Part shown: positions 23,138-34,076 of the stretch, one piece after another | How the letters are laid out: the number at the start of each line of letters is the position of its first letter | How positions within the stretch are numbered: position 1 is the first letter of the stretch | NCBI GenBank assembly: GCA_006503535.1 | Contig: QYRS01000012.1 | Location: 434,001-498,000, forward strand | Length of the DNA: 64,000 nt | Direction of reading: 5' to 3' | Origin: Arthrinium phaeospermum | Lineage: Eukaryota > Ascomycota > Sordariomycetes > Amphisphaeriales > Apiosporaceae | The notes under the pieces: generated by a model | What the model was told of the DNA's origin: nothing | Databases searched by the model: none | What the model saw: the letters and a program-made list of their open reading frames with translations, nothing else | Position numbers and translations under genes: made by a program

Positions 23138-26133
23138 ATGGCATAGATTTTCGAGCTCCCAATGGAGCTCTTCGACGAAGTCTTCAGTTACACTGATGCT
23201 GGAGACTTGGTAAATCTGGCCTGTGTGAACCGTGGCTTCAATAACTTCGCTACCAAGAGAATCTGGGGTCCAACCCACAACAACTGGGACAAGCAGTGCC
23301 AGATCTTCATGTGGGCATGTGCTTCTGGAAGCACAAGAGCACTTACACGCCTCCTCGACGAAGGTCTATTGACAGCTAACTTCACTTACCAAGCTGGATA
23401 CCGCAAGACACTGGCAAACCTGAGCCCATCCTTCTATCTCCGCATTCCTGGTTGGGACCTCGGCCGATACCAAGCCTTCATCCCCTATACGGGCGACTTC
23501 CATTTCTTATCCACACCCCGGACAGATCATGAGAGCTCTTTTTGGACACCACTGCATGTTGCTGTGAGCTACGGCCAGGGACACGCCGTCGACCTTCTAC
23601 TGGAGCGCGGGGCATGTATCGATGCAGCGTCCAGGAATTACTGCAAGGATGAGTTTTGGAACCTCAGCCGGCAGGAAAATACACGCCGCTCCATGCGGCA
23701 ATCTACTACGGCGAAGATGATATCGCAAAGGCATTGATATCCAAGGGGGCCTCCATTTACGTCGACTGCGAAGTGCAACGGCCAGAGCGAGCCTGTGGCC
23801 CAGATCGCGGAAGGCTCACGGCCTTGCATTGCTGTGCCATTTACGGTCGACTATCCACAGCCCAGTACTTAATCAGACAGGGACATGATGCAGCAATCGA
23901 CGAATTAGACGAATACGGCATATCACCCCTCATGTATGCCTACTACTTTGGCAAATTCGATGTTTTTGAGATTCTTCTTGCTCAAGGCGCCAACCCAAGA
24001 ATCACAACGACGACACCAAGATTGACAACATCAATAATATACACCATGACAACACCCAGACCTGCTGTCATTACAGACGCCTTTAAACCAGAGTCCGTCT
24101 CACTACTGCACCAGGCATGCCATGACCTCAAATGGGATTTTATAGTTCAATTGATCAGTCATGGCAGTGATGCGTTCGATGCAGATAAGCAAGGAACACA
24201 GCCAATGCTTCTCTGTGTCCGTTCCTTCGTGAGGAAGATGCATTGGGCGCCAGCATCCCCTTGGGGTGGCCCGTCGAAGGACGTCGAGAAGCAGCTCGCA
24301 GACCTACCCAGAATGATCGGCGTCTTTGAATCGTGCAAAATGCACATCCAAGCACAGAGAGATACTCTCACCGAGGTAATGAGTTACGCTCTTGACTACG
24401 AGCTTGCATCGCTCGTTGCATTGCTTATGGATGCCGGATTAGACAAGTCAGTACTGCTTGAGCACCCAGCATCAGTCGTCACGATCGATGCCTGGTCGGC
24501 GGAACCGCAATGCCCGCCGGAAGCGACCAGATCCCAAGCTCCTGACCATGACGCTTGCTACAGTGACACTGGAAGTCACTCGACCCAGCTAACACTGGTG
24601 GATTATGCATGCTTTCATTCAAAAGCGCACCTGGGCCTACCTTCGGAACACCACGAGCTTATCGAGTTGTTACTTGCAAGAGGCTGCCTCAGGCCTGGAG
24701 ACGTCGGCTCCCATGTTCGTGCATTGAAGAACTTGGGAGCTGGGATGTGGCCTATCATCGATTACCAGCAAGAAATGCAACGATGTGCAGAGCTGATTTG
24801 TACACACCTCTCCTCTACACTCCAGAGTGATGAAAAGCTCCGAATGCCGTTCGATCTGCTTTACATTTGCTTTGACAGAGGCCAGAAGGTCCTGCTGGAA
24901 GAACTCACTAAAACGTTCAACCTGACCGATGCCGGGTACAGCAAGAGTGAACTGCGCAGTCTTCTCCTGGCTCTTACGCAAGAGGAGAACGACTTCTTTA
25001 CCCGCCACGGCTGCCTGGAATACCTGTATCAAGCTGATGGCGATGGGTACATCTTGCAGCACAACGACACTTTCGAGGCTCTGTGTTGAGCTAACCTGTC
25101 ATACCGTTACCGCGGAGGAGGGGCTGAGACTATCTTGGACTACCTCAATCGCGGTGGCAAGCCTGGCTTCATGTTCTCGAACGGCCAGTCGGCTCTCTTC
25201 GTAGCCTGCAAGAGCGGAAACCATCAATTGGTCGAAAGGCTACTAGATTCAGGGGCAGACCCCAACCAGTACACCACACTTAGGGAGGACTACGAGAAGT
25301 ACATGGCACGCCACCTGTGGGATGGAAGAGACTGCGAGCAAGTGGCTTTAATGCGCCTACTTCTTCGACGAGGCGCCAACCCTTTCCGAGGGGACGGAGA
25401 AGACCCCGGACTCGGCTTTCCCTTCAAGATTTGCTTGGACAAAGCGGGACTGCGAAAGCCCGTCTATTCAGAACTCTTCCGGGAACTCTGCAAATCATCG
25501 ATCAACGACAAGACGGACGATGCAGACCTTTTCGATGTCCTAGACCTAGCCTGTGCCCGCGGCAGGTATGAATACATACAGGAGATGCGCGCACATGCCA
25601 AGACCCGAGTCGATGCCGTCATTCGGGAGAATGCGGCGCTCTTCTTACAAAAGCTCCTGCTCAACCTGTCACCCCTATCCGAACTGAAAGGTGCAAGCGC
25701 TGATTTCCGCACGATCCTGCGAATGGACGAGGCAATTGACACCATCCAGCTTCTCCTTCAACTGGGCCCCTCCGACACCCTGACGTCCAGTTGGAGATTG
25801 CCGGAGGGTCCCAAGGATGGGACCGCCATTGAGCTTTGCAGAGCACTGCTTGCAAACCCAGTGAACCCGCATCTGGCGGCCAACGCTCGGTGTCATGCTG
25901 CCGATATTCGGCGGTATAGATCTCACTGGTGTCTCAGCGAGCGCATTGTGCACGTCTCAGACCCCGATGAAGAGCCAAGTATCACGATTCTCAATGAGAG
26001 AATTACCTGGCCTTCGCAATGGAACATTGACACTGAGGAAGTTTATTGGGACCCAGAGGACGCGTGGACTCTGGCTTACATTCCTCCACCATGGGGTTGT
26101 CTCTGCGAGCCGCCGTACGAGCCGGAGTGGTAG
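23138..26133 (+). pseudogene. F-box-ankyrin protein 1, broken
   Basis: Intact paralogues show what this was: an N-terminal F-box (Leu-Pro-Met-Glu-Leu-Phe, Tyr-Thr-Asp-Ala-Gly-Asp-Leu) followed by ankyrin repeats (for example ALHCCAIYGRLSTAQYLIRQG, SALFVACKSGNHQLVERLL) and the shared C-terminal module ending in Pro-Pro-Pro-Trp-Gly-Cys-Leu-Cys. Expected role: substrate adaptor of an SCF ubiquitin ligase. Lesions: (1) the ATG at 23138 is followed by TAG at 23144-23146, so translation could only start at ATG 23162, cutting the F-box; (2) a one-base shift between about 23651 and 23675, in or near a TTTT run; (3) TGA at 25087-25089. The TGA may reflect two compensating indels (an extra T there and a missing G near 25125), since the alternative frame between them fits the paralogues well. 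Confidence 0.85.
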
Positions 26134-26151
26134 AGGTAGCTACGCAAATCA

Positions 26152-26179
26152 AACACCACCTATTCAGATAGGTGGTGTT
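26152..26179 (+). terminator. Perfect 12-bp hairpin in the 3' UTR of gene 1
   Basis: AACACCACCTAT, loop TCAG, then its exact complement ATAGGTGGTGTT, beginning 19 nt after the stop at 26131-26133. A stable RNA stem-loop is expected. A role in 3'-end formation or mRNA stability is inferred; eukaryotic genes do not use such hairpins as simple terminators, so the type label is approximate. Confidence 0.55.
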
Positions 26180-26476
26180 GTAAGGACACCATACAGTCCT
26201 CGTGGCCCAGGCTGTTTCTATAGAGTAGATACCATATGATACGGGCGAAGAAGCGAGTACAGCAGGCTAGATAGGCAGAAAAGAGCCGAGATTGACACCG
26301 ACCTTTTGCATAATGCGTGGTTATGAATGTTCGTTAAACAACTTCTTGTTCACTAACCCGTCACAATCTCTTTTCCATCACTTCGACCTCTCCTCGCAGT
26401 GAGCAAAGGGTGATCTATCAATTAAGAAATTTAAGTATGTGTAGCTGCTTTCACCTTTCGCTTCCATTCAATCCAG

Positions 26477-26520
26477 TGCATTCAATCTACTTCCACAATC
26501 AACCTGGTAGCATAAATAGT
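26477..26520 (+). promoter_or_regulatory. Putative promoter elements of F-box-ankyrin gene 2
   Basis: TGCATTCAAT at 26477-26486 and CATAAATAGT at 26511-26520 lie 173 and 139 bp before the ATG. The second is identical over 10 bp to the element in front of gene 1. Confidence 0.45.
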
Positions 26521-26649
26521 CGCCGTTTCCTCCTTGCCTCACTTCAACCTTCTTTTTCCCTCCCATCAACTTTTCCGGTCCGTTGAAACCCATTTCTCTG
26601 GTTCACCACCAGCAACCCTCCTGGACTGTCAACACCAACCACACCAACC

Positions 26650-29511
26650 ATGGCCAGCATTCATGAGCTCCCTTGGGAGCTCATGCATATGGTGGTCGGT
26701 CACCTCGACAATGTGAACGACATTGTCTCACTGGCACGTGTCAGGAGCGACATCTATACACGCGTCATGAACGACATCTGCGCTCCAACCCAATGCCGGA
26801 TTCTGATGTGGGCATGCAGAACAGGAGCCACACGAGTGGTAAAACGAATCCTGGATGCAGGCCTTAGTGCTAACATTTTCTTCGGACATAATGATCTTCG
26901 GTACTATGGATATTACGAGCCTACTTTCTACTTCTCCTCTCACGGTTTAACCTACGTGTCTTCCGGCGAACCCGATACTGAAGATCATGCGATGGCGTTC
27001 TGGATGCCGCTGCATGTTGCAGTACTTTATGGTCACAACGATATTGTCGGCATCCTTCTGGATAAGAACGCATGGGTTGACGCACCATCTTTGCGTTTCT
27101 CACCTGTTGATAGGCCCTTGGTAGAGAGCCACCGTGGAAGAAACACACCATTACACTTGGCTTTATGCCAAGGCCAGGAAGACATCGCGAAAGCTTTGAT
27201 CCTGAAAGGCGCCTCGATCTATGTCGACCACAGCATTGAGATTCAAGAGCCCCATCTCTACCCAGAGCGTAGCAGGATGTCAGCCTTCCACCTTTGTGCC
27301 TTCAAAGGTCTAGTATCCACGGCCAAGCTATTGATTGATGGAGGGTATGGGACAGCAATCGATGAACTCGATGAGTATGGTTGCTCACCTCTCATGCATG
27401 CTTATCACTTTGAGCAAGACGAGTTTCTTCACTTCCTACTTGCCCAAGGTGCCAGACCGCGTATCAACCAACGCGCGTCATGCCCAGTCGAATTTCGATG
27501 TCGCGAGCTAATCCAACAGGCCTGTTGGGACAATCGATGGGAGCTAGTGGTCTGGTTGAGCAAGCACAGTACTGATCCTATCGAGCCTGGCAGCGAAAGC
27601 GAAGGCCTACAACTACTGTACTTTTGCGTTGACAACTTCAAACCCCTTCGAGGATGGGATATCGTGGAGCTGGAACTGGATGAGGACGATGAGATCGAGA
27701 TGCAGAAGATGATCAGTACGATTGAGTCATGCAGAATGCACATCGTCGCGAACAAAGAGACTCTCAATTCGGTTCTCGCCATTGCTGTTAAGAAACGGTT
27801 TTACCCAGTACTCTCCTTCCTTCTCGATACCGGCTTAGACGCTGCCACTATGATTGACACCACCACCGCCACGGTTGAGGGCAGCTGGCCACATGCAAGA
27901 CCTTGGCACCTAAATCACGACTACACACGATCTGAGCCGACGACATTGGGCCTTGGCTCCTACTATGATAATACTGGAGCAAAAGAGACTTGCCTTTCGA
28001 TGCTCGACTTTGCTTGCTACACGTTCCAGCATACCCGAAACGCACAAAAGACCATTAGTGTGCTGCTGGCTCAAGGCTGTATGGAGTCAGGGGAGCTCGG
28101 ATGCTACGTGCGCGTATTGAAGAACCTCTGCTGCCACGTATTCAATTTCTACCTCGAAGACGACGAAGGTCAAACCATATTGCGACACTGTGCGCAGGCG
28201 ATCTGCTCCCAACTTTCCGACAAGCTCATAAACGACTCCCAGAAACCTAAGATGCCATTCGATCTGCTCTACGTTTGCACCCACCTCGGACAGGATGTCA
28301 TTTTAGACGAAATGGCTAAGGTTTTCGAGACGGACTACGCAGTCTACATTGAGGCTGAGATTTTGCAACTCTTCGATGCCATGAGAAATAGGGATTTTTC
28401 GCGCGAAGAGCGAACTGCTTCTTGTGTGGAGATTTTACTTCGAGAGGATAAGTATGGTCGGCTCCTCCAGAACAGTCGAACCTTCGAGACGCTCTGTGAT
28501 ATCTTCTTGGGACACAACTCGTATGAAAGTGTCATCTTATACTACCTCGACCGCGGTGGTTGTTATAATCTCACTTTCAAGGATGGCAGAACGGCACTTT
28601 GTGCGGCGATCTCCTCGGGCTGTGTCAAGGCCGCGGAAAGGTTTCTAGACCTGGGCGCTGATCCGAACAAGCTTTTCACACGCAGTGTTCCCAACTGCTG
28701 GAGACAGAGCTTCATGCGGGAGGCACGCAATCCGGCCTTCATGCGACTGCTTGTTCACAGAGGCTTCGACCCTTTCAGACTGGCGGAAGATAATTCTGGT
28801 CTGAATTATCTCTGGAAGGAGTGCCTGAGACAGCGTGATCCAGACTACGAAGAGTTTGAACTCTTTCAGGAACTATGTCATACAATCAACAACGAAACTG
28901 ACGACGGTGACTTATTCTACCTGCTCGACATTGCATGCTACTATGGCCGATACCCTTACATTCAGGAGATACGCCTGCACGCAAAGGATCGAGTCGATGC
29001 TATGATCCGAGAGAAGGCAGCTCTCTTCCTATAAAGATTGCTAATCAACATATCGCCGGCCAGCGACTATCGCATCGTTAGCAATGACAGCACGATAATG
29101 GACATGGACGACATTATTGACACGATGGGCCTCATTCTTCGACTGAGTCCACGCAGCACGCTCACCTCGAGTTGGAGATTGAAAGAGGGCCGAGACAACT
29201 TCACAGCGCTCAAAATCCTTCAGGAGCTCCTCACGCCTCCGCCAAACCCTCATGCGCCCCCTGCGAGCATACACGACAGGTGTCATTGGGAGGAGCGACT
29301 ACGATACAGGGTGTATTGGTGCCTCAACGAACATGTCAAGATAACCTCGGAATCGGGCAAACACGCGGTTACGATATCCGACCAGCGGATCGAGTGGCCA
29401 GACGAGTTCCATGGGGTTGCTGATAGTTGGGAATACGCCCAGAAAATACACGGCATCTTCGCCCGAATCCGCCCCCCATGGGGCTGCTTCCACTGGTATG
29501 AAGACGAGTGA
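26650..29511 (+). CDS. F-box-ankyrin protein 2, truncated by an in-frame TAA
   Basis: ATG at 26650 (ACCATGG context), no introns. Residues 5-45 form the F-box (Leu-Pro-Trp-Glu-Leu ... Leu-Ala-Arg-Val), followed by ankyrin repeats near residues 55-80, 118-150, 170-205, 215-290 and again near 640-720 (RTALCAAISSGCVKAAERFLDLGADPN). The frame stops at TAA 29032-29034 after 794 codons, yet continues in the same frame for 157 more codons to 29511, with the conserved C-terminal module (YWCLNEHVKI ... PPWGCFHW). Paralogues have Gln at this site (Phe-Leu-Gln-Lys/Glu-Leu-Leu), so CAA to TAA is the simplest change. The 794-residue product may still work as an adaptor but would lack the C-terminal module. 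Confidence 0.9.
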
Positions 29512-30355
29512 TACTCGACTCCCATAGCATAATTGCCCGAAATGCAGACATTTGAGGTATTTAGTAGGCAGTACGGAACTTACAATCCTATATGGTAGTC
29601 GTGAAAGTGAGAGAGCACGATGGGCACCAGGAAAAGCGAAAGAGGAACGAAGCGCTTTCTCTTAAATATGTGTCTACTGTTGTAAGGATTAGAGTTATGT
29701 ATTTACTCAAACAGGCGGAATGCGATTTTGCGATGACAATGCCTTTTCTTTTTGCATGTACGTGATGAATCCCAAATGGATAACATGGGCTCGCCAGTCG
29801 CAAACAGGGGCTAAGATGCAGTGATCAGATGGTTTGTACTCTTTCAAGCTCATTAAGAGTGACCTTTCACTTATTTAATCAATTAAAAATCCGTTTGAAA
29901 TATCACAGGTATCTACATAGTCCTGTTTGCAGAACAGCTGCTTGTTGGGATAGGTGGTATCGCAAAGGCAGACAATCTCTCGGACAGCTTCTGTGAAGTT
30001 TGTGTGAGAGTGCTCTGACGAAGAAGTCAACACTTCAAGTTGGAAAGGCGTCAGGCCATGCGATTTCACATATGCTAGTTTGTTATAACAGCACATCTTT
30101 TTTTGGTAACAAACATTAATGGTTCCTTGTTAAAAGGCAGAGGGTGTTCACTCAGTTGAATGCCCCACGAGGTACCCAAGCCCATTGAAAGGCACCATCA
30201 ATTCCTTCAGTTAAATACTTTCGGTGTGCTCTTACAACCTGACCGGCAACATCTAACTGCTGGACCTTTCCGCAGTTGATCTTTTTCTCTTCCTCCTTCG
30301 CAAATCGCAACACCAACTTCTACCCTTTCTCCCATCCTCACCAGCCTTACCCCCA
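29512..30355. other. Spacer between F-box-ankyrin genes 2 and 3
   Basis: AT-rich, 0.84 kb, no supported gene. Short minus-strand frames (29588-29803 and 29875-30096) lack any family features. The right end is a CT-rich leader. Confidence 0.55.
30156..30163 (-). promoter_or_regulatory. GCATTCAA motif upstream of gene 3 (reverse orientation)
   Basis: TTGAATGC on the plus strand, that is GCATTCAA on the minus strand, lies 200 bp before the ATG of gene 3. The same word precedes the other copies at a similar distance. Confidence 0.3.
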
Positions 30356-33300
30356 ATGGTTGGCCTACTCGAGCTCCCTATGGAGCTCTTTCTTGACATC
30401 ACTAACTACATCGACACTGGTAGTGACTGGAAAAACCTTGCTGCTGTGGATCGCAACTTCAACCGTCTGGCCATCAAACGCTTCTGGGATGGCCTCGACA
30501 CCGACAAAAAGCATCGAGTCTTGATGTGGTCATGTGCTGCAGGAAGTACAAGGGCACTCCGGCGACTTCTTGAATCGGGCCTAACTACCAACCTCGAGCT
30601 TCAAGTGACTAATCTACATAAACTTCAAGATGAGGCTCCAGCATTCTACATTGACACACCCAGTCCGCGTAGTCCGGGTCTGGGCGCGGGAGGTTATGCC
30701 TTCATACCTCATATGGCCGACATCCACCAAGTCGATGCGTATTCCGCTTGGGTGTCTTTCTGGATGCCACTTCACGTTGCCGTACGTCACGGTCAAGCTC
30801 AAATTATCGAGATTCTTCTACAGCATGGAGCATGGATCGACGCACCCTCGGTGAACTACTGCCTATGCAAACGGTCCTCTAGCAGTTGGGGGCATTCTGC
30901 TGCGGGGGAATACACAGCCCTACATCTCGCCATATGTACAGGCCAAGAAGAGATTGCCCAACTGCTTATATCCAAGGGCGCTTCAATCTACGTTGACGGA
31001 CTTATGCATCGAGATATATGCTCGTACGGCTCAGATCTTGGTAGGGTCACGGCCCTTCACTTCTGCGCAAAGCATGGCTTGCTTTCTACGGCCAGGGCCA
31101 TCGTTGAGGATGAAGCACATAAAACGGTGCTTAACAACCGTGATGAGTATGGGTGGTCCGCGATTATGTACGCCTATCGCTACTTCAAGGACAATGTCTT
31201 TGATTATTTGCTTGCTGAGGGCGCTGGCATACAAATCGAATCAACAGTGCCGTGTTGGACTGACACTGACTTTGTTTGGACTGACACTGACTTTGTTTCG
31301 ACAGCTAGTGAACTGTTACATCAAGCTTGCCTCGATGGTCGTTGGGAGACCATGGTTAAGCTAGTCAATCACGGCAGTGACCCCAGCAAGCCGGACATGG
31401 AAGGGACACCACCACTACAACTCTGTCTTTTTTCCACCCGAGGAAGGCATTACTACAAACGGTTTCGTTCCCAACCCGTTGAAGACCAGGAAGATTCCAA
31501 TGATGTTGTCGATTGGCTTAGACGGTTCCGGTTCCGGTCCTTTAAAGACTGGGAAGATCCCGATGATGCCGTCGAGGTGCCAGAGATGATCGATGCAATC
31601 AAGGCATGCGGAATGCACCTCAAAGCACGAAGAGATACACTCATTGATGTAATGAAGTATGCCCTTACCGAGCCGATACCTGCGCTGGCATTGTTGATCC
31701 TTGACGCTGGCATAGACAGCTTAGAAATGATCGAGACAGGGAGATGCGAGGCCGCGTATGCGCCACAATTGCCTACGTCACGGTTGGGATCCGAGGCTTT
31801 CGACTGGAATTTTTTTTACCTGAATACTGGAATGTATGCAACCCATTCGACACTACTGGATTACGCTTGTTATGAGTCCCATGCTTCCCCAGAGCTGCCA
31901 GAGCTCCTGGGGCTATTATTCTCTAGAGGCTGCATGGACTCTGGAGATACCAGCTCTTACATCCGCGCATTGGAAAACCTCTGCTGCAACCCCCGATTCG
32001 AGCATAGGTGGGATATACAGTCAGACTGCCAAGAAAATGCGAGCTGTTTGGAACGAGATTGTGCACAAATACTATGTGGACAACTCGGAATCGCGCTCCA
32101 GAGAAACCCTACGACAATGCGCCTTCCCTTCGAGTTGTTCTTCATCTGCTTTCGTGAAGGCGACTACATAATACTAGAAGAGCTAGCGAAAGTTGTTGCC
32201 TTTTCCGACGCAAGCTTCAGCGTGGAAGAACTACAATATCTCTTTGATACCCTCACGGAGCGCGGGTACTGGGGCGTAAATGACCCGCTGTTCAACAGGC
32301 GCCTCCGCTGCTCTAAGTTCCTCTTCCAATTGGGTGGCAGTGACGCTCTCCTACAACGAAGTGAGAGCTTTGAGGCACTTTTCTATTTTGTACGTCTCGA
32401 GTACGCGGAAGAAGCCATCGTGCACTATCTCGACATCGGTGGACAATATCGCAAGGTTCTCCATCATGGCAGAACGGATCTCTATGAAGCATGTACCTAC
32501 GGCTGTTTGCAGCTTGTGCAAAGGCTCCTGGACTTGGGTGCAGACCCGAACAGACTTCTTGTTGCTCCCGAAAACCCAGACGCAATGAAGTTGCCAAGAG
32601 TAGGAGCATTCTGGGGGCGACCCGACGTTGATGGAGCCCTATTGCGTCTGCTCCTCGACCGAGGTGGTAGCCCTTTCCGCCCCAACGAAGAGAACTACGG
32701 CATTGGCTATCCCTTTGAGGTATGCTTAGGATCAGAAAGCATGTTCGAGTTCTTCTGCGAACTGTGTAGACTCACAATTAACGAGGATACCAACAAGGAA
32801 GACTTAGTTGACATCCTTGCTCTAGCATGCTCTCGTGGCAAGTACCTGCATATCCAGGAGTTGCGTTCATGCGGAGGACGTCGTGTTGATGCCATCATTG
32901 GTGAGAATGGGGTGCGTTTCCTACAGGAGCTGCTGGTCAACCTCTCCCCAAGTGGCGGAAAAAGGTTTTGGTATACGACAACCTTCCGACAGGTCGATCA
33001 CGCTATAAGCATAATCGGGCTGATTCTCCGGATCGGCGGCTCAGGTATCCTTACATGCAGCTGGAGGGAGGCCAAAAAGGAAGAAAACACCAACCAGAGA
33101 CGGTTTGGGTTGCATGAATGGCGAGATTGTGACCAAGTCGGAAAGCAGGAGAACGCCAGCTGGAAACTGGACAAGGATATCGATGACTATTCCTCTCTGG
33201 AATTCCTCAAGAAACTCCTCACGCGTCCCGAAAACCCTGTCCCTCTGCCGGAAAAGAACCACCTGACTTACTACGGACACGTATGCGAAAGCGTCTACCT

Positions 33301-33532
33301 GCAATCAACTAGAATCTACTGGTGCCTGAATCAGCGTATCAAGATAGGTTCAGGATCTGATACGGACTCCGTCACGATCCTTGATGAAAGGATCAAACGA
33401 CCGTCGGAGATGGAAGGCGAGTCGCTCACTGGAGCATTTACATTGCCTGAAGAGCAAGAGGGGTATTTGGACGAAATTTTTGTCTGCCACTGCGAGTGGC
33501 AATTTTTTCGGCGCCCGAATTGGTGGTTTTGA
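30356..33532 (+). CDS. F-box-ankyrin protein 3, intact (1058 residues)
   Basis: One uninterrupted exon. The F-box covers about residues 4-45 (Leu-Glu-Leu-Pro-Met-Glu-Leu-Phe-Leu-Asp-Ile). Ankyrin-type repeats follow: MPLHVAVRHGQAQIIEILLQ, TALHLAICTGQEEIAQLL, TALHFCAKHGLLSTARAIV, then a helical middle part, and repeats resume near residues 700-770 (GRTDLYEACTYGCLQLVQRLLD). The C-terminal module (IYWCLNQRIKI, Val-Thr-Ile-Leu-Asp-Glu-Arg-Ile) is present, but the final Pro-Trp-Gly-Cys of the paralogues is replaced by a Cys-His-Cys-Glu-Trp-Gln ending. F-box proteins bind Skp1 and bring substrates to the SCF ubiquitin ligase; ankyrins would choose the substrate. Two in-frame internal duplications (21 bp near 31257 and 63 bp near 31460) show local expansion. 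Confidence 0.95.
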   Translation: MVGLLELPMELFLDITNYIDTGSDWKNLAAVDRNFNRLAIKRFWDGLDTDKKHRVLMWSCAAGSTRALRRLLESGLTTNLELQVTNLHKLQDEAPAFYIDTPSPRSPGLGAGGYAFIPHMADIHQVDAYSAWVSFWMPLHVAVRHGQAQIIEILLQHGAWIDAPSVNYCLCKRSSSSWGHSAAGEYTALHLAICTGQEEIAQLLISKGASIYVDGLMHRDICSYGSDLGRVTALHFCAKHGLLSTARAIVEDEAHKTVLNNRDEYGWSAIMYAYRYFKDNVFDYLLAEGAGIQIESTVPCWTDTDFVWTDTDFVSTASELLHQACLDGRWETMVKLVNHGSDPSKPDMEGTPPLQLCLFSTRGRHYYKRFRSQPVEDQEDSNDVVDWLRRFRFRSFKDWEDPDDAVEVPEMIDAIKACGMHLKARRDTLIDVMKYALTEPIPALALLILDAGIDSLEMIETGRCEAAYAPQLPTSRLGSEAFDWNFFYLNTGMYATHSTLLDYACYESHASPELPELLGLLFSRGCMDSGDTSSYIRALENLCCNPRFEHRWDIQSDCQENASCLERDCAQILCGQLGIALQRNPTTMRLPFELFFICFREGDYIILEELAKVVAFSDASFSVEELQYLFDTLTERGYWGVNDPLFNRRLRCSKFLFQLGGSDALLQRSESFEALFYFVRLEYAEEAIVHYLDIGGQYRKVLHHGRTDLYEACTYGCLQLVQRLLDLGADPNRLLVAPENPDAMKLPRVGAFWGRPDVDGALLRLLLDRGGSPFRPNEENYGIGYPFEVCLGSESMFEFFCELCRLTINEDTNKEDLVDILALACSRGKYLHIQELRSCGGRRVDAIIGENGVRFLQELLVNLSPSGGKRFWYTTTFRQVDHAISIIGLILRIGGSGILTCSWREAKKEENTNQRRFGLHEWRDCDQVGKQENASWKLDKDIDDYSSLEFLKKLLTRPENPVPLPEKNHLTYYGHVCESVYLQSTRIYWCLNQRIKIGSGSDTDSVTILDERIKRPSEMEGESLTGAFTLPEEQEGYLDEIFVCHCEWQFFRRPNWWF

Positions 33533-34076
33533 CACAGTCGATAGATAGGATCAGTGCGACTTGGTAGTGATGATACCTCGCATTCCTTATAGATCATGAA
33601 CCTCGAGGCAAAAGAAGCTTGTTAGGCAATATAGTACCATTAACGAAGACGTAGTGGTTGAACATATCGTGTCGCCTCTCTCTGTCTCCGAGCCTGGGGG
33701 CAGTTAGTTATGCATTGGAAGAAGAAGCCTCTTGTTAGAGCAGTTCTTATTACTGTTCCTTCTCTATTGACTGAAGCATATTATCGTAGTGAGCCTGAGG
33801 TGACCGATTTGTAACGTGCCCCTCAGGAGTAGGTACCAAAGTTCATTAATAAATACATTCATTTTCGCATTCTGATTGCATTCAATGGCAGAAGTGCAAT
33901 CAGTCACTTTGCTTCCAACATAAATACAGGAGCCTTTCCGACTTGCTGAGCTCCTCCATTGATCTTTCACCATTTTTTCCCACTGCTCACTCTCCTTGCC
34001 TTCTTGCTTCTCATTGCTCATTCCTCGAGTTTTCCTTCGACCTTTACAGGTCATCTCTGCGCACACTGCACACATC
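33533..34076. other. Spacer and promoter of F-box-ankyrin gene 4
   Basis: It contains TGCATTCAAT (33877-33886), CATAAATA (33919-33926) and a block at about 33765-33890 that aligns with the region upstream of gene 5. No gene. Confidence 0.6.
33877..33926 (+). promoter_or_regulatory. Putative promoter elements of F-box-ankyrin gene 4
   Basis: TGCATTCAAT at 33877-33886 lies 200 bp, and the TATA-like CATAAATA at 33919-33926 lies 158 bp, before the chosen ATG at 34077. Both are shared with gene 2. Confidence 0.45.

Larger units (their letters stand above)
26134..26649. other. Spacer between F-box-ankyrin genes 1 and 2
   Basis: It contains a 3' hairpin (26152-26179), then the upstream region of gene 2 with a CT-rich leader before the ATG. 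No gene. Confidence 0.6.
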
